Below, piece after piece: positions 1 to 9,867 of a stretch of DNA of 64,000 nucleotides (position 1 is its first letter; each line of letters starts with the position of its first letter). Under the pieces are notes generated by a model. The model was not told where the DNA came from. It did not search any database and was given only the letters and a program-made list of their open reading frames with translations. Source of the stretch: Bolinopsis microptera (taxonomy: Eukaryota > Ctenophora > Tentaculata > Lobata > Bolinopsidae); contig NC_087081.1 of assembly GCF_026151205.1 (NCBI RefSeq), positions 2,113,246 to 2,177,245 of the forward strand, in the 5' to 3' direction. Made by a program: the position numbers and the translations under genes.

Positions 1-758
1 CCGTCTACCAAGACAGTAGACTAAGTTTATTTCATTACTTCATTAGTCGCTTCCTTGCGTTTCATCGCGCCGCAACCTGCCTTCTCTTCGTCTTGTGGAG
101 ACTTCTGATACGCTGATTTAATTCATGTTTTACAGAAGATCAAAGCCACACTAAAGATAGCAGAAGGAGATACAGCTTGCAGTTTGCACCTGTATAATGT
201 ATAATATCTGTATCTGTGGTGCTGTCTCTCCTGCATGAATCAGATTAGTCTCAGATAACAGAGCGCGTTTAGCCGCCTCAAATAATGGCATACGGGCGTA
301 CGTTTAAACTTTAGATTGATTCACACCAACATTTGTCTTGCTCAATCAGCTGCATGATCTAGTTTTAAGCACGTTACCACCATGTCAAATGTGCTCTATA
401 TTTTATTGCATGGTTTGGAACAATCAAACATAATTAACCGCTGTTAGACGCAATGAGACGCTGTAACCAGCCGGTGACAAGCACTTAATGAGCTGTAATT
501 ACCTAATGAGCTGTAATTACTTAATTAAAAATAGGTAATTAGAGCTTTCAATCATGTTCGTCAGTAGAGTTAATTATTGCTCTTGAAAGTTAGCCTGAAT
601 ATACCTAGTTGTCTCCTCACATTTGATTAGTGCTCAGTGACTCAGTCTAAAACAGTGGTGTCATTTCTCTCCCGTCTAGTTAAGTTTTAGGTCACGTGGT
701 GTTTAAGTGTCTCGATCTCCTTAGTGCTCAATTTTGTGTTGGACAGTTTTGATAATGC
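1..758. other. No gene recognised
   Basis: I see only short non-coding frames and AT-rich sequence. There is no splice-consistent exon, RNA gene or long repeat. A small direct repeat of ATGAGCTGTAATTAC lies near 489-520. Confidence 0.6.
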
Positions 759-840
759 TGTGGAAAAAATTTTTACATTGCAATGTAACCAATTTTTCCG
801 AAAAATTGGTTACATTGCAATGTAACCAATTTTTCCACAG
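759..840. repeat. 82-bp near-perfect palindrome
   Basis: The segment starts CTGTGGAAAAA and ends TTTTTCCACAG. The two ~41-nt arms (759-799 and 800-840) are reverse complements with only a few mismatches near the outer end, and each arm also contains the self-complementary GGTTACATTGCAATGTAACC or a close variant. It could form a long hairpin or cruciform. It lies directly beside the 67-bp array that follows, so it may be the end of an unknown mobile element. No coding function is visible. Confidence 0.8.
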
Positions 841-845
841 AGTCG

Positions 846-1305
846 CCATAATATGATAACCAGCCGAAGCTACCCAACGCATGTAGCCCCGACCCTTGAG
901 CAACTCGACCATATGTTAACCAGCCGAAGCTAGCCCCGACACTTGAGCAACTCGACTGATTAACATATGTTAACCAGCCGAAGCTACCCAACGCATGTAG
1001 CCCCGACCCTTGAGTAACTCGACTGGTTAACATATGTTAACCAGCCGAAGCTACCCAACGCATGTAGCCCCGACCCTTGAGTAACTCGACTGGTTAACAT
1101 ATGTTAACCAGCCGAAGCTACCCAACGCATGTAACCCCGACCCTTGAACAACTCGACTGGTTAACATATGTTAACCAGCCGAAGCTACCCAACGCATGTA
1201 GCCCCGACCCTTGAGTAACTCGACTGGTTAACATATGTTAACCAGCCGAAGCTACCCAACGCATGTAGCCCCGACCCTTGAACAACTCGACTGGTTAACA
1301 TATGG
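846..1305. repeat. 67-bp tandem array, about 7 copies
   Basis: Units begin with ATATGTTAACCAGCCGAAGC at 965, 1032, 1099, 1166 and 1233, giving a period of 67. The first two units are shortened. Where full units meet, GGTTAACATATGTTAACC forms a palindrome, so every junction is self-complementary. Reading frames across the array are a by-product of the repeat. Confidence 0.9.
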
Positions 1306-1796
1306 CGACTCAATACAGTTGTCACAATATTGCAATTAATTATACAACAGTAGGGTCGTCGGTGATATGTAGTCTGTAGAAATCTGACAACTAGTGGTTA
1401 TACATTTAGTTTATTACTCCAAGTAAGAACCGTAGAACAAGTTGATATTTGACCCCTGAATACCCGGAGGAATCCGTATTCCGTAATTTGACTCTCATTA
1501 AGGGTGGTGATTTGCCAAATAAATATATATAAATGTATCATACCCGTTCTAGTGGTATTAGTAGTGTTGTTTGTAGTAGTGGTGGTTGTTTGTAGTTACT
1601 AGCTTCCTGTTTGTAGTAGTGTTGTTTGTAGTAGTTAGCTTCCTAGTACTAGCTTCCTGGCCTGGTTTGATAGCTTGAGTGAGCGGTTTAGTGGTGACGG
1701 CAGCTTAATACCATCATTACTGACTTGTAGATTTCGCACTTAACATCAGGTGGTTGTTTGCAGTTACTAGCTCTCTCCAGATTCCTGAACAGGTGG
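1306..1796. other. Non-coding, short GT-rich repeats
   Basis: GTAGTGTTGTTTGTAGTAG-type simple sequence lies at about 1555-1640. A 55-60 bp block at about 1692-1750 recurs diverged at about 4346-4402 (shared core CAGCTTAATACCATCATTAC), so it is a dispersed repeat. No gene is seen. Confidence 0.6.
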
Positions 1797-2258
1797 TACT
1801 TTTACTAACCTTCTTCAGCTTCACTCTTCAGTGTTTTAAATTCTAGAGACGATAACTTTTACTAACCTTCTTCAGCTTCACTCTTCAGTGTTTTAAATTC
1901 TAGAGACGATAACTTTTACTAACCTTCTTCAGCTTCACTCTTCAGTGTTTTAAATTCTAGAGACGATAACTTTTACTAACCTTCTTCAGCTTCACTCTTC
2001 AGTGTTTTAAATTCTAGAGACGATAACTTTTACTAACCTTCTTCAGCTTCACTCTTCAGTGTTTTAAATTCTAGAGACGATAACTTTTACTAACCTTCTT
2101 CAGCTTCACTCTTCAGTGTTTTAAATTCTAGAGACGATAACTTTTACTAACCTTCTTCAGCTTCACTCTTCAGTGTTTTAAATTCTAGAGACGATAACTT
2201 TTACTAACCTTCTTCAGCTTCACTCTTCAGTGTTTTAAATTCTAGAGACGATAACTTT
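1797..2258. repeat. 57-bp tandem array, 8 copies
   Basis: The phrase CTTTTACTAACCTTCTTCAG recurs every 57 bases from 1798 to 2197 with essentially no divergence. The last copy breaks off at about 2258. The lack of divergence suggests recent expansion or homogenisation. Because 57 is divisible by three the frame is preserved, but I see no long protein. Confidence 0.95.
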
Positions 2259-3853
2259 TATCCGATATCAGTAATTTTGGCATTATTTACTTACTATCTA
2301 GCTTTATTAACGTACTTGGTACACTCCGTTCGCGTTTAATTTGGTTTGCTGGAGACTCTATAGGCACATGACGTTACTAACTAGCTATTATTAATTATAT
2401 GTATATCGCTTTCGTAAAGCTGAACATCTTCAAATGTTGTCTACAGCGTGGTTACACGCAATTTTACTAGATTGATATTCTACTTAGTGTTTATACAGCT
2501 GTTGATTGAAGTTGAATTTAACCCTAAAATTACCGGCCAATTTCCGGTACACTAACCATACTTTGGGACTATAAATTCCACTCTATTACTGTATTTCTTT
2601 TTCCTGCAAATAGATGTGATCTTATGCTGGGATGACATTTGATACTAATTTTAATCATAGCAATTTCAGATCTTAGCCTTAACTGATAAAAGTCATTGTA
2701 TTTGGAATCGTAAAGAAGCCATTTTGTAACCGTGCAATCCGATCCCTAGCTTGGTCTATAAAATATTTAACGTGGCTTTGTTCGGTCAGCGGTACACTTC
2801 CTTTCTAATTCATGGAACATTTTTATCGCCTTTTAATTGCATGTCCTCTGAATCGCGTCTGAAATCCTACAGAAATCATAATCCAGTGCAGAAGTTCATC
2901 ATAATTTCCAGGGGTTTAATTTTTTCTATTGCTATAATCCAATGAAACCTCCTCCCCTATCTGAAACTATAACACAATAAATGAGAAGTAGGATACTAAA
3001 ATCACATTAATTAGCGCGGAACCCTATTATTTGTGTAATTACAAATTCCTCAATCTGAAACCTGACACCTTATCCCACACTCTCTCATTAGATACTAACT
3101 ACACCCTGTTATCCACAGCCAGTTAGAGCTACTGGTTGATCCGGCGCGGGGGAGCAGTTGGAGAGAGAGAGTAAGCTAGGTAGAGAGAGAGTGTATGTTA
3201 TGTTTAATTTAATTCGTCTCCTTGATTTGATTGCCAAGTTCTGTTACTTATTTACTTTCATGTTTTCCACTACTTTTAAGTTTAATCAATTCAATTCACA
3301 CTCTTATCCGCCGACAGTATATTGTTCCTGTGAATTTGATTTAATTTTCATTTGATCCTTATGAATAATGTTCTTCGGCTTACTGGGATACCTAGCTTAC
3401 TGGGATACCTAGCTTACTGGGTTACCTAGCTTACTAGTTAGGTTAGGTACCAGTTGCTTGTCAGACACCTAACTAACTTGTTGGTTAGCATCGGAATTGT
3501 TTACACTCCTCCCACTAGTAGAGAGCCATCATCGCTCTACACTTTTCGAGTGTGGGTATTCGTATTATAGCTGGGTGGCTTCCTTCTGGCGGGAACATTT
3601 CGTTTATTCTGCACATTTGTAAAGCTGCTTCGAATTCCTGAGTAGTGCTTCTCAGTTCTCCTGGTCCCGACATCCATTTCTTAATTTTGCTTCTTGGCCT
3701 GGTTTGATAGGTATCTTACAAAATTGCACATTTTTGTTTTTTAGAGAGCCTCTAACCTCTTAATTTCTTAAACTTTTAACTGTTTTACCTTTCTAAGGTT
3801 CAGTATAAGTTTATAACGCTATTCGCATGGCAAATTCAAGTAATTAGATTTAC
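2259..3853. other. No gene recognised; short 17-bp repeat
   Basis: Only short frames are present. Three to four copies of CTTACTGGGATACCTAG lie at 3379-3433. AG-rich sequence occurs at 3160-3192. A phrase near 3688 (GGCCTGGTTTGATAG) repeats one near 1658. Nothing resembles an exon of a known family. Confidence 0.55.
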
Positions 3854-3936
3854 AATCGGGCTTATGGAATTGCTCATACTATTTCATAAATTATATATTA
3901 CATAATTTATGAAAGGACAATTCGATGAGCCCGATT
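3854..3936. repeat. 83-nt imperfect hairpin or mini-MITE
   Basis: The ends AATCGGGC and GCCCGATT are inverted. Inner segments also pair (TTTCATAAATTAT against ATAATTTATGAAA), with a few bulges. The size and shape suit a tiny foldback MITE, or less likely a miRNA-like precursor. Flanking sequence is AT-rich with no gene. Confidence 0.65.
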
Positions 3937-4204
3937 GGAAAGAGTACACGTGACGTTTCCGCAGAAACCATAACATTAAATATTTTATATTATATTATTA
4001 TGATAGTGGAAAAGTCACGTTCCTCATGAGCATAAATTTTACTAAAATTAAATATTAATACATATTATAAAGCAGTTTTGCCTCATTAAATATTATGTAA
4101 TATGTTTTCTGATATAATTTATTAACATTATTTTAATCTGCTAGTTGATACTCGTGGGTTTAAAGCCAAAAGTCCAAAACTAGTTTAGTACGCCTCACGA
4201 GATA

Positions 4205-4290
4205 CAGTAAAACCCCGATTTACCGCGCCCTATTTAGAGGGAAGAAGATGTCTGCGGTAAATCGGGGCGTGGTAAATTGGGGTTTTACTG
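4205..4290. mobile_element. 86-bp Tc1/pogo-type MITE with TA duplication
   Basis: The element starts CAGTAAAACCCCGATTTACC and ends with its diverged inverted complement (GGTAAATTGGGGTTTTACTG). It is bounded by TA at 4203-4204 and 4291-4292. TA target duplications and CAGT termini are known for pogo/Tigger-like elements. It has no coding capacity. Confidence 0.8.
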
Positions 4291-4900
4291 TACGTTGTTT
4301 CATGATCACCCTCAATCTTAAGATCCTACACAGGTTTATCTTGGGGTGACAGCAGCTTAATACCATCATTACTGACTTGTAGACTTCATACTTAACGTCA
4401 GCTAAGTACGCTCATCATAATTATAAATATATAAAGCAGTATAAGACATAAATTCATCACATAATGTTAACCTTACACCTGCTTTCAACCGCAGTATAAA
4501 TCTATGCTTATTTTAGCGAATAAATAGTTAGAATTTAGCGAATATTTCATCTACACTGACGTCTGACAGTGAAATGTGATGCTTTACTGAGCGTTACTGG
4601 TACTATTTCATGATTTCATTCTTATATTCGATGATTCTATTCAAAACTTTACATTCCTATCCAGTACTTGATTTTGAAACTCGTCTCTTAATCGATCTGA
4701 ATGTAAAACTTCAGTTTTGCCGCCCTCCATGAATTCATATATATAATATGCGTCTCGTTCCTTACTGAGTTACTGTTTCTCTACTTGTACAACATCTGTG
4801 CGATCTGTGATTTTAAATTGTGTACGAATGACTCTATAAATAGGGGGACTCTACAAAAAGGGACTCTATGACAGATGGAGTTGTAGTCGAGGAGGGCCCA

Positions 4901-5012
4901 ATTATCACGTGCATGTCCCCCATTATCACGTGCATGTCCCCCATTATCACGTGCATGTCCCCCATTATCACGTGCATGTCCCCCATTATCACGTGCATGT
5001 CCCCCATTATCA
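4901..5012. repeat. 21-bp tandem repeat with CACGTG core
   Basis: Five copies of ATTATCACGTGCATGTCCCC plus one base start at 4901, 4922, 4943, 4964 and 4985, with a partial sixth. The 21-bp period leaves frames open on both strands, so short repetitive ORFs here are artefacts. Each unit contains CACGTG, an E-box-like palindrome; a regulatory role is conjecture. Confidence 0.9.
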
Positions 5013-6373
5013 AACATACTTCTTTCCTACCACCCACTACGGCCGCCGTAACACTGCCATTATACTATAAGGTTTCATTTCATTATTATATTCGCGATCG
5101 CTCAGTTGTACTTGTATGTGGTGTATTAATAGAATATTACTTTAGGTTGTGGTATATATGCATGGAATTTTTATTACTTTGGTAGGTTTGAAAGTGCCTC
5201 ACCCGTTTCATTAATTGTACGGTATAGTTGTAGTGGTATATATGTGCTGAAAGTGCTTTCAGTCTCACCTCCTGTCTGGCTAATTCAGCTCTGGTTTTGT
5301 TTTAAAGAAAGGTTGTTTTTAATAATATTGACGTGTTAAAATTCAGACCCTAAGAATTTCCCCAGTAATATTAATAATTCTCAGCTAGTGTGGTGACAGA
5401 TTATATCACGACCGTAATATTTGTTGAGAGCTGAAAAAAGTAGGGCCGAGCTTCTGTACGGTATTTTCGCTACCACATTGTGGGAGGGGAAATCTTCCAT
5501 TTGTATTTTGTTGATAAAACATTCGACAAAAGACCCGTATTTCTTGCCTAATTTTCGCGAACAATGGTTTTTGATAGCTTTTTAAACAATCTTGATGCGA
5601 TTATATTTGTGATTTAATTTTAAACGTGGAAGAGCCACATTTTATATGTTTTAAAATGAAATGTCGTATATATAATGCTGGCGAGTAAGAATTATCAACT
5701 TATTGTTGTATTGGTGTCCATGTCTGAGTGGAAGTTTCCCTGGACATTAGCACTGCAGACGGTGGTATCAACACATAACACTTGTAGATTTGTACGACAA
5801 GTGCATTGTACGTGTGTTTGTTCAGCATACTAAAATAAACCGTTGGTATGCACTTTTTACAGTGATCTCTGTTATAAAGCAGCTTTGTTGTTTAATTTAT
5901 CAAGACTTTCCAGACTGAAGCTTTAGTAAAGAGCGAGTAGTAAACCTTCTCGGACTTCATATCTTCATAAATTTTCCAAAATATGCATAAATTGCATCAT
6001 TATAACGATTTCAGTAGAAACTGTCAGGATTAATGTAAACTTAGAGAGCTAAAGTTAAGCTAATCACAAGCATGGGTTCCTCTCACGTGACTTGTTGCCT
6101 AGCTCGCAATTGGTTCTTTTGGAACTCGCATAATCATAAATTGTTTCTGACTACTTTTGTGGCGTGCTGAAATAGTTCTGATTTGATCCATGTTTAATTA
6201 TTGAAGTGCTAATATAGAATTATTTATAAAAATGTTGCAGATGGCATGTAAAGCGCAATAATCCTCTCTATCTTGAATCTTTCTATTTCGAGCATGTATA
6301 AGCTAATTGCAAAAATGAAATTTGTAATGAGAATTTTAAATATAAGTGGACATAATCTTTCGATAGTGTTTCG
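5013..6373. other. No gene recognised
   Basis: AT-rich sequence without recognisable exons, RNA genes or long repeats. Confidence 0.55.
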
Positions 6374-6860
6374 ATTGTATTTCGTGCTCTGAAAGCAACA
6401 AAAGCTGGAAAAGACAAGCTCAAACCCGCTGTTATTCAGTTTTTAGCCCTGAAAAAACAGTACAAGGATTTGACAGGATTTGATGCACCTGCAGGAAGTT
6501 ATCCAAAAATGGTTTGATACCCATATTAAAGCTATGGGTGTTACAAACTATTACTTCCCAATGTTCGTGTCCCATGCTGCACTTGAAAAAGAGAAGGCTC
6601 GCATTGCTGACTTTACCCCAGAGGTTGCCTTGGTTACGAAGTCTGGTGACAGCGAGCTGACTGAACCAATTGCAATTCCCAGTGAAACTACGATGTACCC
6701 ATACTACGCTACCTAGGTGCAATCCCGCCGTTAACTACCCATCAAGCTCAACGTTGTGAGATGGGTATTCAAGCACCCCCCCCCTCCCCCAGTCCAGGGA
6801 GTTCCTCTGGCAGGAGGGTCACAGCGCTTTTGCTACTCAGAAGGAGGCTATAGTTACCAT
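6374..6860 (+). pseudogene. EPRS1: Broken glutamyl-prolyl-tRNA synthetase fragment
   Basis: Translation from 6374 gives a WHEP-type linker repeat (ALKATKAGKDKLKPAV, then [12 protein letters not shown]). After a frame change at about 6510 it gives prolyl-tRNA synthetase core sequence ([20 protein letters not shown], then [18 protein letters not shown]). A third frame near 6795 gives EFLWQEGHSAFAT. All match the metazoan bifunctional EPRS in order. About 70 residues expected between the WHEP repeat and the catalytic core are missing, stops occur at about 6716 and 6733, and a C-run marks another frameshift. No splice sites rescue the frame, so I call it a decayed, probably retroposed copy rather than an exon. 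Family recognition is strong; the retroposition route is inferred. Confidence 0.88.
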
Positions 6861-8551
6861 TTTTAACTATTTTTCGTGATTTAAATAATTCAATTTTATG
6901 AGTAATATTGTTTCACCATGGGAGTACTGTACAGAAATATAATGGTTTCTTTTTAAATCCACAAATTAACAATCAAACTAATTAATCTATTAAATTAATA
7001 ATTAATTTTATAACTTATTTTAGTGCTCCAGGAGTTCGATGGTTGGTCTACCTAATGATACGCAGACCACGCAATGTTGTAAGTACTTACTTTACTTTTA
7101 CTTGATTAGATACTTTAAACAATATTATATTTATTTTATATTTATGTTATATTTAACAATAAAATACTTTAAACAATATAACAATACAATATTTTATTCT
7201 ATAATTTCCTTATGAATAAGAGATATGCATAAAGTCAAATTTTAAACAGCAATTTAATAAATATTTGTGTCAGTTATATAAGGAGCTATAGAAGGTCGCA
7301 TTTCAAATTCGGCTGAATTGTAACAGTTGACCATGGCATGGAGGTGTTAATGCAAGCTGTTTCGGACAGTTTGTACGCGACATAGTTTGTTTGTTTGGGG
7401 CTGGCTTTTACACCAGTCAATGTTTACTCAAAATATATAATAGTTGTAATAATCAATGCACTGAAATTATATTAAATGTGCTATTCGTATCCAGTCGTAT
7501 TTTTGTCGTATTATGTACGCGTATTTAGTAGAAAGAGCTGTCGTGCGGACCTAATATAAAATGATTTCCCATTTTGGTTTAAGGCATAACTTGTCAGCTA
7601 CTAACATTCTATTTTGTGGCATAAAAAGTTGAAAAGCTAAGCTGTGGCCTGTGACAAAAATTTGTAGGCTTCAAAGGATGTCTCAGTAAGTCTTCTTGAG
7701 CCTTTTTGCAAAAACTCGAAAATCTGCATTTGGTATTTACCGTGATTGTGAGGATTCTTGGAATGTGAACCTCAGCTTTTTAAAGTAGAGACTTTATCGG
7801 TGGCACAGTCCGGCCAGTTTGCATTTCGTTAACTGAAATGGATAAACAGTGACGTCAATAAAAATTAACTGTATGTTTAATGGTGGCAGTCAAGCTTTTC
7901 TCCCTTCATTTGACAGGCACGTGCGTTGTGGATTTCTCGGAACACGTGCATATCTCGGAGCACGTGCTACTAAAACATTAGTTAACTGCTTTATAACCTT
8001 TTAGCTGAACATAGCGGGAACCACTCTGATCATCACCTGGTTGAACTTTTCTTTGCAAATTAATCAACGTAATATAACTCGTAAACTGTTTAATGGTAGT
8101 TTACTGGCTGAAAACGTCAAAATGGATCTCACATTTGATGGCCATGATATTTAAACGCGTGATCAGGTTCCCGTTCCGTTAATACACAATTTGAGGTGCT
8201 CACTCGGCAACTGCAATTTCTCTGGTTCAGCGTCTGACAATGTCAAACAGACGTGTTTTTATATCACTTGCATCGTTTTGAAATTAATTAATTTTGTTAA
8301 ACTTGCAAAGTTTACCAAGCACCCTCTCTCCTGTCAACTAGATCTGATCGTTCCGATTTTTTTGCAAGCTCAGCTCTTATTGTTACACCATCTTAAAACT
8401 ATGAAATGTTGACGAACTTTTTGCCTATCTGAATTTTAAAAAGTGTGGTTTCAGGGTGGTCTTAGATCTGGGTTATCCAGTGTAAGGGCAATACTTTTGA
8501 TTGGATTTAGAACTCAGTGGATCGATGTTAAAACATCATTGTGGTGTGAAC
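6861..8551. other. No confident gene; dispersed repeat near 7390
   Basis: AT-rich. A ~55-bp block at about 7390-7445 (CCAGTCAATGTTTACTCAAA) resembles 14935-14990, so it belongs to a dispersed family. A short open segment at 7024-7080 is framed by AG and GT, but nothing joins to it. Confidence 0.5.
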
Positions 8552-8839
8552 CAGTGGCGTAACGTTGCCTGTTGGCGCCCCCCGCCGAAAAGGCACCCCC
8601 CCTGTTGGCGCCCCCTCCCCTTTTGGTGCCCCTCCCTAAAATTGAACAAATTAGGTGATTTTAGAGGATACGCCGGTAAAATCTCTAAAAAAGTGTGTAT
8701 CTAGAGCAAAACGCGCAGTTTTGCTAGTACTTTAGTTAAGTTTTCGAAATTGTCCCACATTCAAACGACGATTTGGCGCCCCCCTAAGACGGCGCCCCCC
8801 TACACAGCGGGGTCAGCTGGGCCCTTCGTTACGCCACTG
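8552..8839. mobile_element. 288-bp hAT-type MITE, 8-bp target duplication
   Basis: The ends are the inverted CAGTGGCGTAACG and CGTTACGCCACTG. The flanks GTGTGAAC (8544-8551) and GTATGAAC (8840-8847) match at 7 of 8 positions. An 8-bp duplication with CAGNG termini is the known hAT signature. The interior has GGCGCCCC-rich segments and no ORF. An inverted, end-degraded relative lies at 29470-29716, and a fragment lies at 24441-24520. Confidence 0.9.
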
Positions 8840-9332
8840 GTATGAACATTTCTTTGAATCTCCAATTATAACAATTATCTAAGAATATATTCCAGCCTTC
8901 ATCGTATTCAAGGAGGTGGTACCGTACTCAGTACACGCCTACATTGTGTACTGCCTACAACTTGTACTACTTAGCTTGTTTGCTCAACTGCTCATGCTGC
9001 CTCCCCACAAAGGACTTGTCCTCATGGAATAGTTTCCATTAAGCTAATCGAATTGCCACTCACGTTTCTGTTGTTACCTTTTTATACAAAGCTAATTAGC
9101 TTTGCATAAGATAAAGATATACTAGATAAGTTATCTAGTAGACCTGAATCAGAACAGTTCTAATCTTCGGTCTACAATTGTTTAAGTTGCTCCGCCTTCA
9201 TTTGCTCCAGAACTTTCCATGGTGTCCAGTAGACGTTTTCTTCAGGTAAAATGTTAGAATGTACAAATATTTCATCTTCCCAATTTCTCGTTCGAATTCC
9301 TTAAAAGACCAATATTTAATTGTTCACGAATG

Positions 9333-9542
9333 ATATACAGTAGTTCAGTTATATCCTTATATAAATAATATACAGTAGTTCAGTTATAGCCTTATATAAA
9401 TAATATACAGTAGTTCAGTTATAGCCTTATATGAATAATATACAGTAGTTCAGTTATAGCCTTATATAAATAATATACAGTAGTTCAGTTATAGCCTTAT
9501 ATGAATAATATACAGTAGTTCAGTTATAACCTTAATATAAGA
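9333..9542. repeat. 35-bp tandem repeat, six copies
   Basis: ATATACAGTAGTTCAGTTAT recurs at 9333, 9368, 9403, 9438, 9473 and 9508. Copies differ by a few bases. It lies about 330 bp upstream of the sulfotransferase start codon, so it may fall in or near that promoter; no regulatory role can be shown. Confidence 0.92.
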
Positions 9543-9867
9543 GGCGTGTTCAAACCATGCAAACTATAATCCACATGTACCTTCCACATATTAATCTAGA
9601 ATCTAGATAATAAATATTACTGTTAGAGCTTCTGCCTCTTTCACACTAAGCCGTCCTTTCATCAGCTGTTCTTTTATCTAACCGTTTAAGTAAAAAGGAC
9701 AGGCTCTCGGGCTGGACAAAAAGCTCATTGTTAGGGCCTATTGTTAGTCACCCATTGGCATGTAACGCAACACGGCCTCCCTCCAATAAGTACACTTTTT
9801 AGTTGTTCCATAGTTCCTTGTCCCCTTATTATGTTTTGTACAGTTTGGTTGGTTTAGTCTCTTTTTA

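Noticed and set aside
4781-5185. Overlapping small ORFs with GGHARDN-, MGDMHVI- or IITCMSP-type repeats
   Set aside because: By-products of the 21-bp tandem repeat.
7024-7080. Short open segment (APGVRWLVYLMIRRPR) between splice-like signals
   Set aside because: No partner exons and no family match; probably chance.
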